A DNA stretch of 64,000 nucleotides, taken from assembly GCF_002929845.1 (NCBI RefSeq), contig NZ_PJJS01000044.1, positions 43,416-107,415 of the forward strand, given 5' to 3'. Below are positions 17,117-25,916 of the stretch, one piece after another (the first letter of the stretch is position 1; every line of letters starts with the position of its first letter). A program made the translations under genes and the position numbers. The notes below the pieces were generated by a model that made no database searches, was not told the DNA's origin, and saw nothing but the letters and a program-made list of their open reading frames with translations. This DNA comes from Cryobacterium sp. M96. Its GTDB lineage: Bacteria > Actinomycetota > Actinomycetes > Actinomycetales > Microbacteriaceae.

Positions 17117-18067
17117 GTGACTGCAGAAGTGCTCGCACCGCAGGACACACACGTGCGGCGGCCGGAACCGAACTCGGGTTCCCGCCGCCGCCGGGTGCGC
17201 GGAATTGTCAAGGCCGTGCGGATGATCCCGCTCGTGCCGGCGATTCTCATCATGATCACGTTTCTCGCCGGACCGATCATCTGGTCGGTTTACGGGTCGT
17301 TCACGAATGCGTCGCTCACCGGTGTCAACGCGAGCAACCCCCAGTGGATCGGCTTCGACAACTACGTCAAGCTCGTCAACGATCCCGTTTTTCCCCTCTC
17401 GCTCTGGCTGACCGCGATCTTCACTTTCGGCTCCGCTGTGATCTCACAGAACATCCTTGGCCTTGGTCTCGCGCTTCTCATGCAGAAGGCCAATAAGAAG
17501 GTAACCGCTTCCGTCGGCACGATCATCGTCGCCGCGTGGATCCTGCCCGAGATCGTCGCCGCCTTCGTCTGCTACGCCTACTTCAGTGCTGACGGCACCC
17601 TCAACCAGATTTTGGCGAACTTCGGTATGACCGGCCCCAACTGGCTGTATAGCTTCCCCATGTTCGCGATCATCCTGGCGAACCTGTGGCGTGGCACGGC
17701 GTTCTCGATGATGGTCTACCAGGCCGCCCTCAACGACGTACCGCCGGAGATTACCGAGGCGGCAATGATCGACGGAGCCGGCGGCTCCAAGCGCCTCTTT
17801 CTCGTGACCATTCCCATGATCAAGAACACGATCGTGACGAACACCATGCTCATCAGCTTGCTCACATTGTCGGTCTTCACCCTCATCTACGTGATGACCG
17901 CGGGAGGGCCCGGCAACGACAGCACAACGTTGCCGATCCTCGCTTACAAAGAGGCATTCCGATTCAGCAACATCGGCTATGGCACAGCCATCGCCACCGT
18001 CATGCTCATCATCGGCGCGATCTTCTCCGTCGTCTACATTCGGGCACTGCGTCCGCAGAAGGATTAG
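17117..18067 (+). CDS. ABC sugar transporter permease, MalF type
   Basis: The protein has 316 residues with six membrane segments after a charged N-terminus. The cytoplasmic coupling loop EITEAAMIDGAGG, which docks onto the ATPase, is near residue 210. It starts with GTG 17117 after ACAGGAAC. It is separated by 54 bases from the binding-protein gene and by 3 bases from the second permease, so all three are one transcript. The first permease of such pairs forms half of the channel. Confidence 0.9.
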   Translation: MTAEVLAPQDTHVRRPEPNSGSRRRRVRGIVKAVRMIPLVPAILIMITFLAGPIIWSVYGSFTNASLTGVNASNPQWIGFDNYVKLVNDPVFPLSLWLTAIFTFGSAVISQNILGLGLALLMQKANKKVTASVGTIIVAAWILPEIVAAFVCYAYFSADGTLNQILANFGMTGPNWLYSFPMFAIILANLWRGTAFSMMVYQAALNDVPPEITEAAMIDGAGGSKRLFLVTIPMIKNTIVTNTMLISLLTLSVFTLIYVMTAGGPGNDSTTLPILAYKEAFRFSNIGYGTAIATVMLIIGAIFSVVYIRALRPQKD

Positions 18068-18070
18068 CCG

Positions 18071-18955
18071 ATGTCAGTCATCGCCGCACCGCCCGAGGCC
18101 CGGAAGTCCGATCGGCCCGTCTCGGTAGCCTCCCCCAAGAAGAGCGTGATCGGGTTCCTCGCCAATGCCGTTCTCGTCCTGATCGGCGCCTGTTTTCTTC
18201 TTCCCCTGTGCTGGCTCATCTTCGCGTCCGTCGACAACAAGGCCACCTACCAGACCAAGTTTCCTGAAGAGTTCTCGCTGGACAACTTCGCGGCTGTTCT
18301 CACTCCCGAACTCACGTTCCTTCCGCTGTGGAATAGCCTGATCATTTCCGTCGGTACGGCAGGTATCACGATCGTCGCCGCGCTGCTCGCGGCCTATCCG
18401 CTGTCCCGCTACCAGGCGAGATTCAACAAGCCGTTCATGTACGGGGTGCTGTTTGCGACCGGGCTGCCGATCACGGCAATCATGGTGCCGGTCTACAGCC
18501 TTTTCGTCCAGTTCAATCTGCTGGACTCGATCCCGGGCACGATCCTTTTCATGGCCGCTTCGTCTCTGCCGATCGCGATCTTCATGACCAAGAACTTCAT
18601 GGATTCGGTGCCGATCACCCTCGAGGAAGCAGCTTGGATCGACGGCGCATCGGCGATGGGAGCCCTGCGCCTGATCGTGGTTCCCTTGATGAGACCGGGC
18701 ATCGCCGTGGTCGGTATCTTCGTCTTCTTTCAGGCCTGGGGCAACTTCTTCGTGCCGTTCATCCTGCTCCTCTCGCCGAGCAAGCAGCCCGCCGCGATCA
18801 GCATCTACAGCTTCTTCGGCCAGTACGGCGCGATCGCCTACGGACCACTCGCAGCGTTTTCGCTGGTCTATGCGGTGCCCGCCATCGTTCTGTACGTTCT
18901 CGTGTCCCGCGGCATCGGCGGCTCGTTCGCCCTCGCGGGCGCAGTCAAGGGATAA
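18071..18955 (+). CDS. ABC sugar transporter permease, MalG type
   Basis: The protein has 294 residues with six membrane segments. The ATPase-docking loop is TLEEAAWIDGASA near residue 185. It starts at ATG 18071, 3 bases after the previous stop, so it is translationally linked to the first permease. It forms the other half of the import channel. The gap to the mannosidase is 54 bases, with a strong AAGGAG site for that gene. Confidence 0.9.
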   Translation: MSVIAAPPEARKSDRPVSVASPKKSVIGFLANAVLVLIGACFLLPLCWLIFASVDNKATYQTKFPEEFSLDNFAAVLTPELTFLPLWNSLIISVGTAGITIVAALLAAYPLSRYQARFNKPFMYGVLFATGLPITAIMVPVYSLFVQFNLLDSIPGTILFMAASSLPIAIFMTKNFMDSVPITLEEAAWIDGASAMGALRLIVVPLMRPGIAVVGIFVFFQAWGNFFVPFILLLSPSKQPAAISIYSFFGQYGAIAYGPLAAFSLVYAVPAIVLYVLVSRGIGGSFALAGAVKG

Positions 18956-19009
18956 CTCACCATCACGCCTCGCCGCGCGGCGAGGACCATCGCGGGCTAA
19001 GGAGCCACC

Positions 19010-22000
19010 ATGCATGACAATCGAGTCCTCCTCGAAGCGCGAATCGAGCGCGTCATCCGGGAACGGATCAAGCCCGCCGTCTATCGCCGAACCGCCCCGC
19101 TGACAATCGCTTCCTGGACCGTCGATGACGAGCCGGTGCCTTTCGACGCGGCCATCGGGCAGAGCTACGAGCCTTTCGCCGTCGGCGGTGCGTGGGGCAA
19201 GCCCTGGGGTACCGTCTGGTTCCATCTCACTGGAGGTGTGCCCGCCGAGTGGGCCGAGGATGGCACCCGGGCTGAGCTCGTCGTCGACCTCGGGTTCTCC
19301 GCCACGCTCCCGGGCTTCCAGGCCGAGGGCACCGCCTACACGGCGGACGGCGTGATCATCAAAGCGATCGAACCCCTCAACAGCTACATCCCGGCGGGAA
19401 ACGCTGGGGAGCCCGTCGACATCTACCTCGAGGCGGCCGCCAATCCGAATATCGCCGGTATTTTCACCTTTGGCGTTACCGAGCTCGGCGACAAGGCCAC
19501 AGCGGGCGACTCGACCAGTTACGTTCTGCGTCGGCTCGAACTCGGACAACTTGACGTCGCCGTATGGGAGCTCCTGCAGGACACCTGGACCCTTATCGGC
19601 TTGATGAATGAGCTTCCGCACAGTCTTCCGCGACGGGCCGACATCCTGCACGCGCTCGGACGGATGGCCGATGCTCTCGATCCCGACAACGTTGCGGGCA
19701 CGGCGGCGGCCGCCCGTGCGACGCTCGTCGGCGTGCTCGCCAGTCCCGCCTACGCGAGTGCCCACCGCCTTGCCGCCGTCGGTCACGCCCACATCGACTC
19801 CGCCTGGCTGTGGCCGGTGCGCGAGACCGTGCGCAAAGTCGCGCGAACCTTCTCGAACGTTCTGGCGCTCATGGACGAGGACCCGGACTTCACCTTCGCT
19901 GCCTCCTCGGCGCAGCAGTACGCGTGGCTGCAGGTTTACTATCCGGAACTGTTCGAGCGGGTGAAGAAGCAGGTGGCGGCGGGCCGATTCATTCCGGTCG
20001 GCGGGATGTGGGTCGAGTCCGACACGAATATGCCCGGCGGTGAAGCGCTCGCACGGCAATTCGTCGCCGGCAAGAAGTTCTTCATGGAGGAGCTCGGCGT
20101 CGAGCCGCTCGAGGTGTGGCTTCCGGATTCGTTCGGTTACACCGCATCTCTGCCGCAGATTGTGGCAGCGGCGGGATCTCGCTGGCTCCTCACGCAGAAG
20201 ATGTCGTGGAACGAGACCAATCGGATGCCGCATCACACCTTCTGGTGGGAGGGCATCGACGGCACGAGAATCTTCACTCATTTCCCCCCAGTCGACACCT
20301 ATAGCGCGGAAATCTCCGGTAAGGAGCTCGCCAAGGCGGAGCGGCAGTACGCCGAAAAGGGGGTCGGCACTACTTCGCTCCTGCCATTCGGGTGGGGCGA
20401 CGGCGGTGGAGGCCCAACCCGCGAGATGCTGGCCGCTGCGGCCCGTACGCGTGACCTCGAGGGATCGCCACGCGTCACCATGACGACGCCGGAGCAGTTC
20501 TTCCAGAGCGCGCACCGCGAGTACATCGAGGCGCCGGTCTGGTCGGGGGAGATGTACCTCGAATTCCATCGCGGCACCTACACCTCCCAGGCCAAGACGA
20601 AGCGCGGCAATCGTCGCAGCGAACACCTGCTCCGAGAAGCAGAGCTTTGGGCCACTGCTGCGACAGCCCTTCGAGGTACGGAGTATCCGTACGACGCCCT
20701 CGACGACGTCTGGAAGACTGTGCTCCTACAGCAGTTCCACGACATCCTTCCCGGCACCTCGATCGCCTGGGTGCACCAGGAGGCTGAGCGCAACTACGCG
20801 GCCGTCGCGAAGACTCTGGGTGAACAGATCACCCGATCCCTCGAGGTCCTGGCAGGCAGCGGCAGTCATCCGCTCACATTCAACGCCGGACCGAACTCAC
20901 GCGACGGCGTCCCGGGCCTCTCCGCCGCGACCGCGGCGAGGGCGGGTGCGGCCAAGGTCACCGAAAGCGGGGCCGGTTTGGTGATTACCAATGACCGGGT
21001 GCGTGTCGTCATCGACGATCGGGGACTCATCGTGTCGATGCGCGACCTCGTCGCCGACCGAGAAGTCATCCCCGCCGGCGAGACTGCCAACCTGCTGCAG
21101 CTGTTCCGGGACACCCCGATCCAGTGGGACGCCTGGGACATCGACGAGACGTACAAGAACGTCGGGCGCGACTTGACCGAGGCTTCCAGCGTCGCTGTCA
21201 CGGACGACGGATTCGGGGTGCGGGTCAACCGATCCTTTGGTTCCTCATCCGTGGTCCAGACCCTTCGACTCAACGGCGCGACCGGTGCCCTCGACATCCA
21301 CACAGCGATCGACTGGCACGAGTCTCAGAAACTCCTGAAGCTCGCCTTCCCCCTCGCGATTCATGCCGACCGCGCAGCATCCGAAATGCAGTTCGGACAT
21401 GTCTACCGGCCGACCCACGCGAACACCTCCTGGGACTCCGCCCGGTTCGAGACTGTTGCCCACCGCTGGGTTCACGTGGGCGAGCCGGGCTACGGTGTCG
21501 CCGTCGCCAACGACGCAAGCTACGGGCACGACATCCGCCGCGCCGCATTGCCTGGTGGCGGCACGAGCACCGTCGTACGCGTCTCCCTCCTGCGCGCGCC
21601 CCTCTTCCCCGACCCGGCCTCGGATCAGGGCCAGCAGGAGTTCGTCGTCTCGCTGCGCGTCGGTGCCGAGATCGCGGATGCCGTCGACGAGGGTTATCGA
21701 GTTAATCTGCCCTTGCGCGAGGTAAGGGGAGCCGGCCCGGTGGCACCCCTGGTCGTCGTGACCAATCCGGCGATCGTCGTCGAGGCTGTAAAGCTCGCGG
21801 AGGACCGTTCCGGCGACGTGATCGTGCGGCTCTACGAGTCACTGGGCGCGCGTGCGCGCGGTGATCTGGCTCCGGGATTCGGCTGGTCGGACGTCACGGA
21901 GACCGACCTGCTCGAGCGGGAGACTGAGCCAAGCGCCGTGATCGGGCGCCCAGACCGAACCATCTCGCTTTCGCTCCGCCCGTTCCAGCTCGTCACACTG

Positions 22001-22036
22001 CGCCTTCACCGCACCACGACAGAGAATCTCGAATGA
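19010..22036 (+). CDS. Alpha-mannosidase, glycoside hydrolase family 38
   Basis: The protein has 1008 residues, the normal length for the large bacterial GH38 enzymes. The zinc-binding and catalytic N-terminal barrel shows HIDSAWLWP (261-269, with metal ligands H261 and D263) and the nucleophile in WLPDSFGYT (D373). The middle helical and C-terminal beta domains are complete. There is no signal peptide, so it works in the cytoplasm on mannosides brought in by the ABC importer encoded just upstream. It retains configuration and releases mannose. ATG 19010 follows TAAGGAGCCACC. It is probably the last gene of the operon; no clear hairpin terminator follows. Confidence 0.95.
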   Translation: MHDNRVLLEARIERVIRERIKPAVYRRTAPLTIASWTVDDEPVPFDAAIGQSYEPFAVGGAWGKPWGTVWFHLTGGVPAEWAEDGTRAELVVDLGFSATLPGFQAEGTAYTADGVIIKAIEPLNSYIPAGNAGEPVDIYLEAAANPNIAGIFTFGVTELGDKATAGDSTSYVLRRLELGQLDVAVWELLQDTWTLIGLMNELPHSLPRRADILHALGRMADALDPDNVAGTAAAARATLVGVLASPAYASAHRLAAVGHAHIDSAWLWPVRETVRKVARTFSNVLALMDEDPDFTFAASSAQQYAWLQVYYPELFERVKKQVAAGRFIPVGGMWVESDTNMPGGEALARQFVAGKKFFMEELGVEPLEVWLPDSFGYTASLPQIVAAAGSRWLLTQKMSWNETNRMPHHTFWWEGIDGTRIFTHFPPVDTYSAEISGKELAKAERQYAEKGVGTTSLLPFGWGDGGGGPTREMLAAAARTRDLEGSPRVTMTTPEQFFQSAHREYIEAPVWSGEMYLEFHRGTYTSQAKTKRGNRRSEHLLREAELWATAATALRGTEYPYDALDDVWKTVLLQQFHDILPGTSIAWVHQEAERNYAAVAKTLGEQITRSLEVLAGSGSHPLTFNAGPNSRDGVPGLSAATAARAGAAKVTESGAGLVITNDRVRVVIDDRGLIVSMRDLVADREVIPAGETANLLQLFRDTPIQWDAWDIDETYKNVGRDLTEASSVAVTDDGFGVRVNRSFGSSSVVQTLRLNGATGALDIHTAIDWHESQKLLKLAFPLAIHADRAASEMQFGHVYRPTHANTSWDSARFETVAHRWVHVGEPGYGVAVANDASYGHDIRRAALPGGGTSTVVRVSLLRAPLFPDPASDQGQQEFVVSLRVGAEIADAVDEGYRVNLPLREVRGAGPVAPLVVVTNPAIVVEAVKLAEDRSGDVIVRLYESLGARARGDLAPGFGWSDVTETDLLERETEPSAVIGRPDRTISLSLRPFQLVTLRLHRTTTENLE

Positions 22037-22312
22037 TGACACCTCGGCTGACGAGACTGTCGGCGGTCCGGGAGTCGGCACCACACTAATCCTTTATCCA
22101 GCGGTCAGATTGAGGCTTAGCGCGGTGCCGTTCACGACCACACCCACCCAAGGCGTCGCCGCAGCCGCCGGCGGGCCACTGTGGCCGGCGACTGAAGGCC
22201 GGACTGGTCCATTCCGATGGGCATCGCGCAGAAGAGTCCCGCTAAGCGAAGTAACAGTGCTGATTGGTTCTCAGAGAACGTCAACGCGCTGACCCGTCCG
22301 CAACTCTGTCAA
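22037..22312. other. Spacer between the mannosidase and the dnaE2 relic
   Basis: There is no gene and no clean hairpin. G/C-rich stretches (GCCGCAGCCGCCGGCGGG) are present but do not form an obvious terminator. Confidence 0.4.
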
Positions 22313-22990
22313 TCATGCCCTCCGCCTCCACATCTGAATGACGTTGTCCGCGGCCTCTGCCTCGACCACAGCCCGTTCCCGTGCCCGTTCCGCAGCCTGA
22401 CGTGCTCGGACTTTCCCTGCCACGTCGAGCAGGTCCACATCTGCTCACCGGTCATTGAGACGCCGCGGGCGCCGGTGCGCCGGGTCCGGCCGCGGATCAG
22501 CGCGTAGTGGGTGCGGAACACGGACGCCCCGATCGCAGCCTGGGCATCGTGGAAGAACACCACGTTGGATACCGGTGCACTGCCGTCGTCGAGTGAGAGG
22601 AAGACGACGCGTTTGCCGCTTCGCATTGGGGGTGTGTGGGTGGCGCGGCGTACTGCGGCGACGAGGGCTTCGGTGCCGCCAGGCAGGTTGACGAGTTCTG
22701 AGGCGGGGGTGACTCCGAGTTCTTTGAAGAGGGGGTAGAACCGGGTCATCTGGTGCTGGCTGACGGCGAGGCCGAGGTCACGGAGTTCCACGTCCGTTTG
22801 GGTGCGGCCGCGGAGGTCGAGGGCAGTGACCGACCGGTAGAAGTCAGGCAGCGGCAGGTCGATGTCGAAGGCGAGCTGGTCGGGGCAGAAGGGGAGGGCG
22901 CGGCTACCGAGGCCCTGGATGTGGGCAAGGAGGTCGCCGCGGCGGGCCCGGTCGTAACCGACAAGGCTGGGGTTCGCTTCGCCTTGCTCA
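22313..22990 (-). pseudogene. dnaE2: C-terminal relic of error-prone DNA polymerase DnaE2, frameshifted
   Basis: On the minus strand the frame reads RRGDLLAHI, a QLAFDIDLPLPDF linker and then the conserved OB-fold tail THTPPMRSGKRVVFLSLDDG. This is the ending of actinobacterial DnaE2. Near 22440 a one-base loss shifts the frame: after EQMW, the expected DLLDVAGKVRARQ and the true ending NVIQMWRRRA appear in the next frame and stop at 22313. Only about 225 of more than 1000 codons remain. DnaE2 is the SOS mutagenesis polymerase, partnered with ImuA and ImuB; neither is present here. Confidence 0.75.
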
Positions 22991-23110
22991 ATATTCACCA
23001 GTTGGCGGCGGCTGACGCCGGCTGCCGCATCGAAGTCATCCACCGTCCACTCACGTGCCAGGCGCCCCGGCGGATTCGCGAGCCGATCGTCGAGGCGAGG
23101 GCAAGTGTGT
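22985..23110 (-). pseudogene. XRE-type helix-turn-helix fragment joined to the dnaE2 relic
   Basis: Upstream of the polymerase relic the same frame reads RLANPPGRLAREW and then AAAGVSRRQLVNIEQGEANPS, a classic XRE recognition region. The reading frame then runs straight into the dnaE2 relic, so two unrelated gene pieces have been fused. No start codon or ribosome site of its own is clear. Confidence 0.6.
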
Positions 23111-23202
23111 CCACAGTCAATCCAGGCCGATGGCGTCCCTGCAGGCCGATCCTGCCGGTGCAGGCCAGACCCTCAGGCACGGGTTGCATCGAGTGCGCGC
23201 AG

Positions 23203-23224
23203 AATATGATGCACAAGTCATATT
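23203..23224. promoter_or_regulatory. Palindrome upstream of the XRE-nucleotidyltransferase pair
   Basis: AATATGA (23203-23209) and TCATATT (23218-23224) form a perfect dyad around 8 bases, about 20 bases before the GTG start of the XRE gene. It is well placed for autorepression. Confidence 0.5.
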
Positions 23225-23245
23225 GGTAATAAGGAGGAGGCGATT

Positions 23246-23821
23246 GTGGCAGCTTCATCTACTCTCGTCCGCGCCGCTCGCCGGAGCAAACGCCTCACTC
23301 AGGCGAGACTCGCAGAGCTAACCGGCATTGACCAGGCCAGCGTCTCCCATCATGAGCGTGGACGGGATGCTGCCTACAGCACGGTCGATCGGCTGCTCGC
23401 CGGCGCCGGACACCGCCTGTATGCCGCTCCCACGCGTCGTGATGACGCTGCCAGCTCCGCAGAGGCGATCAGAGAGCATCTTCGAGCGAAGGATACAGAC
23501 CGCGCGCTCCGGGCTTTGCTTCAGTTGAACGATAATCTCATCGCCGAACACGGACTCGTTCGAGGAATCCTTGGGCTGACGGAGCCGGAACCCACCGGCG
23601 ATCATATGTGGGATGCCGCCATCGCGGCTCTCGTGGCATGGCGACTCAATCAAGAGAACATCCCGCTGCCTGGATGGGTCAACAACCCCGATCGCGCACT
23701 GACCGAACCTGTCGTGTTTCGGGTCGACCCGGCCGACCCCGCGCCCGAACGTGATGACGTGCCGAACGAGTTCGCCGAACGCGGCGTTCTTGCATGGGCA
23801 GATACCTTCGCGAGCGTCTGA
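23246..23821 (+). CDS. XRE-family antitoxin-like regulator
   Basis: The protein has 191 residues. The N-terminal XRE domain (RRSKRLTQARLAELTGID followed by SVSHHERGR) binds DNA, presumably the dyad at 23203-23224. The C-terminal 110 residues are a helical domain found after XRE domains in antitoxins that pair with nucleotidyltransferases; I cannot name it with certainty. GTG 23246 follows AGGAGG. The stop TGA overlaps the ATG of the next gene by one base. The frame looks intact although its partner is broken. Confidence 0.75.
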   Translation: MAASSTLVRAARRSKRLTQARLAELTGIDQASVSHHERGRDAAYSTVDRLLAGAGHRLYAAPTRRDDAASSAEAIREHLRAKDTDRALRALLQLNDNLIAEHGLVRGILGLTEPEPTGDHMWDAAIAALVAWRLNQENIPLPGWVNNPDRALTEPVVFRVDPADPAPERDDVPNEFAERGVLAWADTFASV

Positions 23822-24156
23822 TGTCCGGCACCGCGCTGGACCGCAACGCGATCCTCATCGGCCTCCGTGATCTCGTCGCCGAGCTTCGTAATTCGGGTGA
23901 GGTGGCCGGCATCCGGCTCGTGGGCGGTGCGGCACTCGCCCTGTGCTACTTCGATCGGGGGACCACGCAGGACCTGGATGTCCTTCACGTCCGCCCCGGC
24001 TCGGACGATTCCGTCGCTGCCGCCGAACGAGTCGCACTGAAGCATGGGTGGGACGCGAAGTGGCTGAACTTCGAGGTCACGAAGGCCGACGCCGTCCCGA
24101 CCCTCGGCCGCGTCGTCGAGTGGGAGACAATTGACGATGAGGACGGCATCGTTTGA
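23821..24156 (+). pseudogene. Truncated nucleotidyltransferase (DUF6036-like) toxin gene
   Basis: The frame starts at ATG 23821, overlapping the XRE stop. It shows the fold signature IRLVGGAALALCYFDRG then TQDLDVLHV near residues 30-57. The protein ends at only 111 residues, about half the usual length, right where a fragment copied from the other nucleotidyltransferase gene (13195-13923) begins. The C-terminal part is therefore lost and the gene is probably inactive. It may still make a short protein. Confidence 0.7.
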
Positions 24157-24167
24157 CTAAAGCTCCC

Positions 24168-24408
24168 GTTGACATCGGATTCGAGTCCGCCGGTGAAAGC
24201 CCAGAAGGCCATCAGCACCGGTGGACCCGCGGCGATGCCACCATCGACGTCCTCATCGCAGAGCACGTCGGTGAGAAGGCCGCAGCACGACGAGGAGTCA
24301 CAGGAGGCACCCCCCTGGAAGCCCGAGGATCCAACCAAGCAATCGACCGGGCTGAGCTGGTCACCGTCAACCATGATGAACGCCAGGCCCAGATCTGGCG
24401 GCCGCACC
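24168..24408 (+). pseudogene. Internal fragment copied from the first nucleotidyltransferase gene
   Basis: About 240 bases match 13427-13667 almost exactly, coding IGFESAGESPEGHQHRW through QAQIWRP in the same order. Neither the N-terminal glycine motif nor the C-terminus is present. It lies downstream of the truncated nucleotidyltransferase, so recombination or deletion between two toxin genes is likely. Confidence 0.9.
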
Positions 24409-24528
24409 TTTTTGGGCTGACGCTGGGGCGTCGACCTGAGGATGCCTGATCGCACGCCATCAGAGCCTGCTGGGGCGGTTCTCAAGATGATGTTAGCGTC
24501 GAAGTCGCTGATACCGTCAGGAGTTCCA

Positions 24529-25113
24529 ATGACCGACGCCCTACCCGTCACTTTCACTGCAGGCGATGCTGGCCAGTGGCGTATTGATCGCATCATCGCG
24601 GTGACCGGTGACGGGCTCCCCGCCGCCGCGCGTCTGCTGATTCGTGAAGGAGCGGCAGAGGATGAATCATGGTTGTCGGGGTCATCGGCCACGGACGCCC
24701 CGGGGTGGACCCTGCGCGGCACCGTTAGTCATCAGCGTTACACGACCGCTGCCGAACTGGCCGAGCTGACGGCGCGGTCACCGGCTCTGGGCCGACCCGG
24801 CGCGACCGTCGCCTCCTTTATCCCCATCACCAAGTCAAAGGAGTGGTGGGAACTGGCCCAAGACGAACGCCGGCAGATTTTCGAGGAAACCAGTCACCAC
24901 ATCCGACGTTCCATGAACTCGCTGCCAGCTGTGGCCCGGCGGCTCCATCACAGCCGTGATGGGGGTGGGCCGTTCGATTTTTTGACCTGGTTTGAGTACG
25001 CGCCCGAAAGTGTCGCGGATTTCGACGAGCTGCTCGATGAGTTGCGGAGCACCGAGGAATGGATCTTCGTCGAACGCGAGGTCGAGGTGCGCTTGTCGCT
25101 CGGTTCGCAGTGA
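24529..25113 (+). CDS. Chlorite-dismutase-family protein
   Basis: The protein has 194 residues from ATG 24529, after GTCAGGAG; an upstream in-frame extension to 24442 lacks a ribosome site. The C-terminal half carries blocks typical of the family: SFIPITKSKEWW, ERRQIFEETSHHIRRSM, and FDFLTWFEYAP followed by an acidic helix. Members are dimeric-barrel proteins, some with haem (chlorite dismutase, HemQ), some without. Here the short N-terminal barrel and lack of a hemQ context argue against coproheme decarboxylase. The role is unknown. It lies between two broken toxin genes. Confidence 0.65.
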   Translation: MTDALPVTFTAGDAGQWRIDRIIAVTGDGLPAAARLLIREGAAEDESWLSGSSATDAPGWTLRGTVSHQRYTTAAELAELTARSPALGRPGATVASFIPITKSKEWWELAQDERRQIFEETSHHIRRSMNSLPAVARRLHHSRDGGGPFDFLTWFEYAPESVADFDELLDELRSTEEWIFVEREVEVRLSLGSQ

Positions 25114-25223
25114 CGAGCGCCCCGACGCCGGTCAGTTAACCGCAGATGATGAGCAACGGGCGAGAATGTCCCTCCGGTTCTGGCCTTGGCGTGGTGTCCG
25201 GTGGCTGGGGCGTTGGTGGGTCG

Positions 25224-25616
25224 CTAGTTGCTCCGGGACGGTCCCCGTTCTGGAGCCGGCGGGGCTGCGGGCGGTGAGGCCACCCACCCGGACACAAAGT
25301 CACCGTCGTAGGGGGATTCCCAGCCGGGGTTCTTCGCTATGGGTATGTATGTCTCGGCGTGGGCGTTGAGCCAGTCGCCACCCCGCCCTCGGTTGTCGGC
25401 GATCTCGAGGGCCTACTCAAGCGCTCGGGAAGAGGGACGAATCTCAGCGTCGATATCGTCGGTGAGACCACGATCAGGGATGTATCGAAGGGACAATGCG
25501 GCGCCTCCAATGAAGTAGACACCGGTGCTCAAACCGTCGCCCTGCAGACGTTGGACAAGGTCCCGGAGGCCGTCGATCAGGTCGGCTCGGCCAAGACGGT
25601 TAGCACTCTGCGGCAT
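25224..25616 (-). pseudogene. Nucleotidyltransferase-like toxin gene with in-frame TAG
   Basis: From ATG 25616 the frame reads VYFIGGAALSLRYIPDRG then TDDIDAEIRP, the same fold signature as the other two nucleotidyltransferases. It meets a TAG at 25413-25415. The identical frame continues beyond it for about 62 codons with family-like content (ALEIADNRG, GGDWLNAHAETYIP) and ends at 25224. This is a nonsense mutation in an otherwise readable gene, the third broken or partial nucleotidyltransferase within 2 kb. No ribosome site is clear. Confidence 0.65.
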
Positions 25617-25916
25617 TTTTAGACACTCGCCAGGACGGACTTGTCTAGTACTATGTTGCGACGGGAGAACCCTGCCGGCACGTTCTCATCCCGAATCGTC
25701 CTCGTGTAAGTGCTGCCCGAAACATCCGTTGTTCCGGGGTGGGCGAGCAGCTCTTCGCTTTCCGAGCCGTCTGCGCTCACCATGAACGGCCGTAGCCGCG
25801 TGATGGCTGGGATGCCCGTTCCCCCACCCGCTTCGAACACCCGCAGGGGTGAACGTTGGCCTTTCCAGCAATCAAGAACCTCCATCGAAACGGGGGTGCG
25901 CTACTACTGTTGCCGT
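25617..25916. other. Stretch with one doubtful minus-strand ORF
   Basis: An 88-codon minus-strand frame (25619-25885) ends 2 bases before the start of the nucleotidyltransferase relic. It could be a decayed antitoxin, but it shows no HTH or other motif. The promoter of the next plus-strand gene lies at the right end, with TACTGT at 25905. Confidence 0.3.

Noticed and set aside
18074..20626. An 850-codon minus-strand frame opposite the permease and mannosidase genes
   Set aside because: It has the composition of a reverse-strand shadow (very rich in Arg, Glu, His) and covers two well-supported genes on the plus strand.
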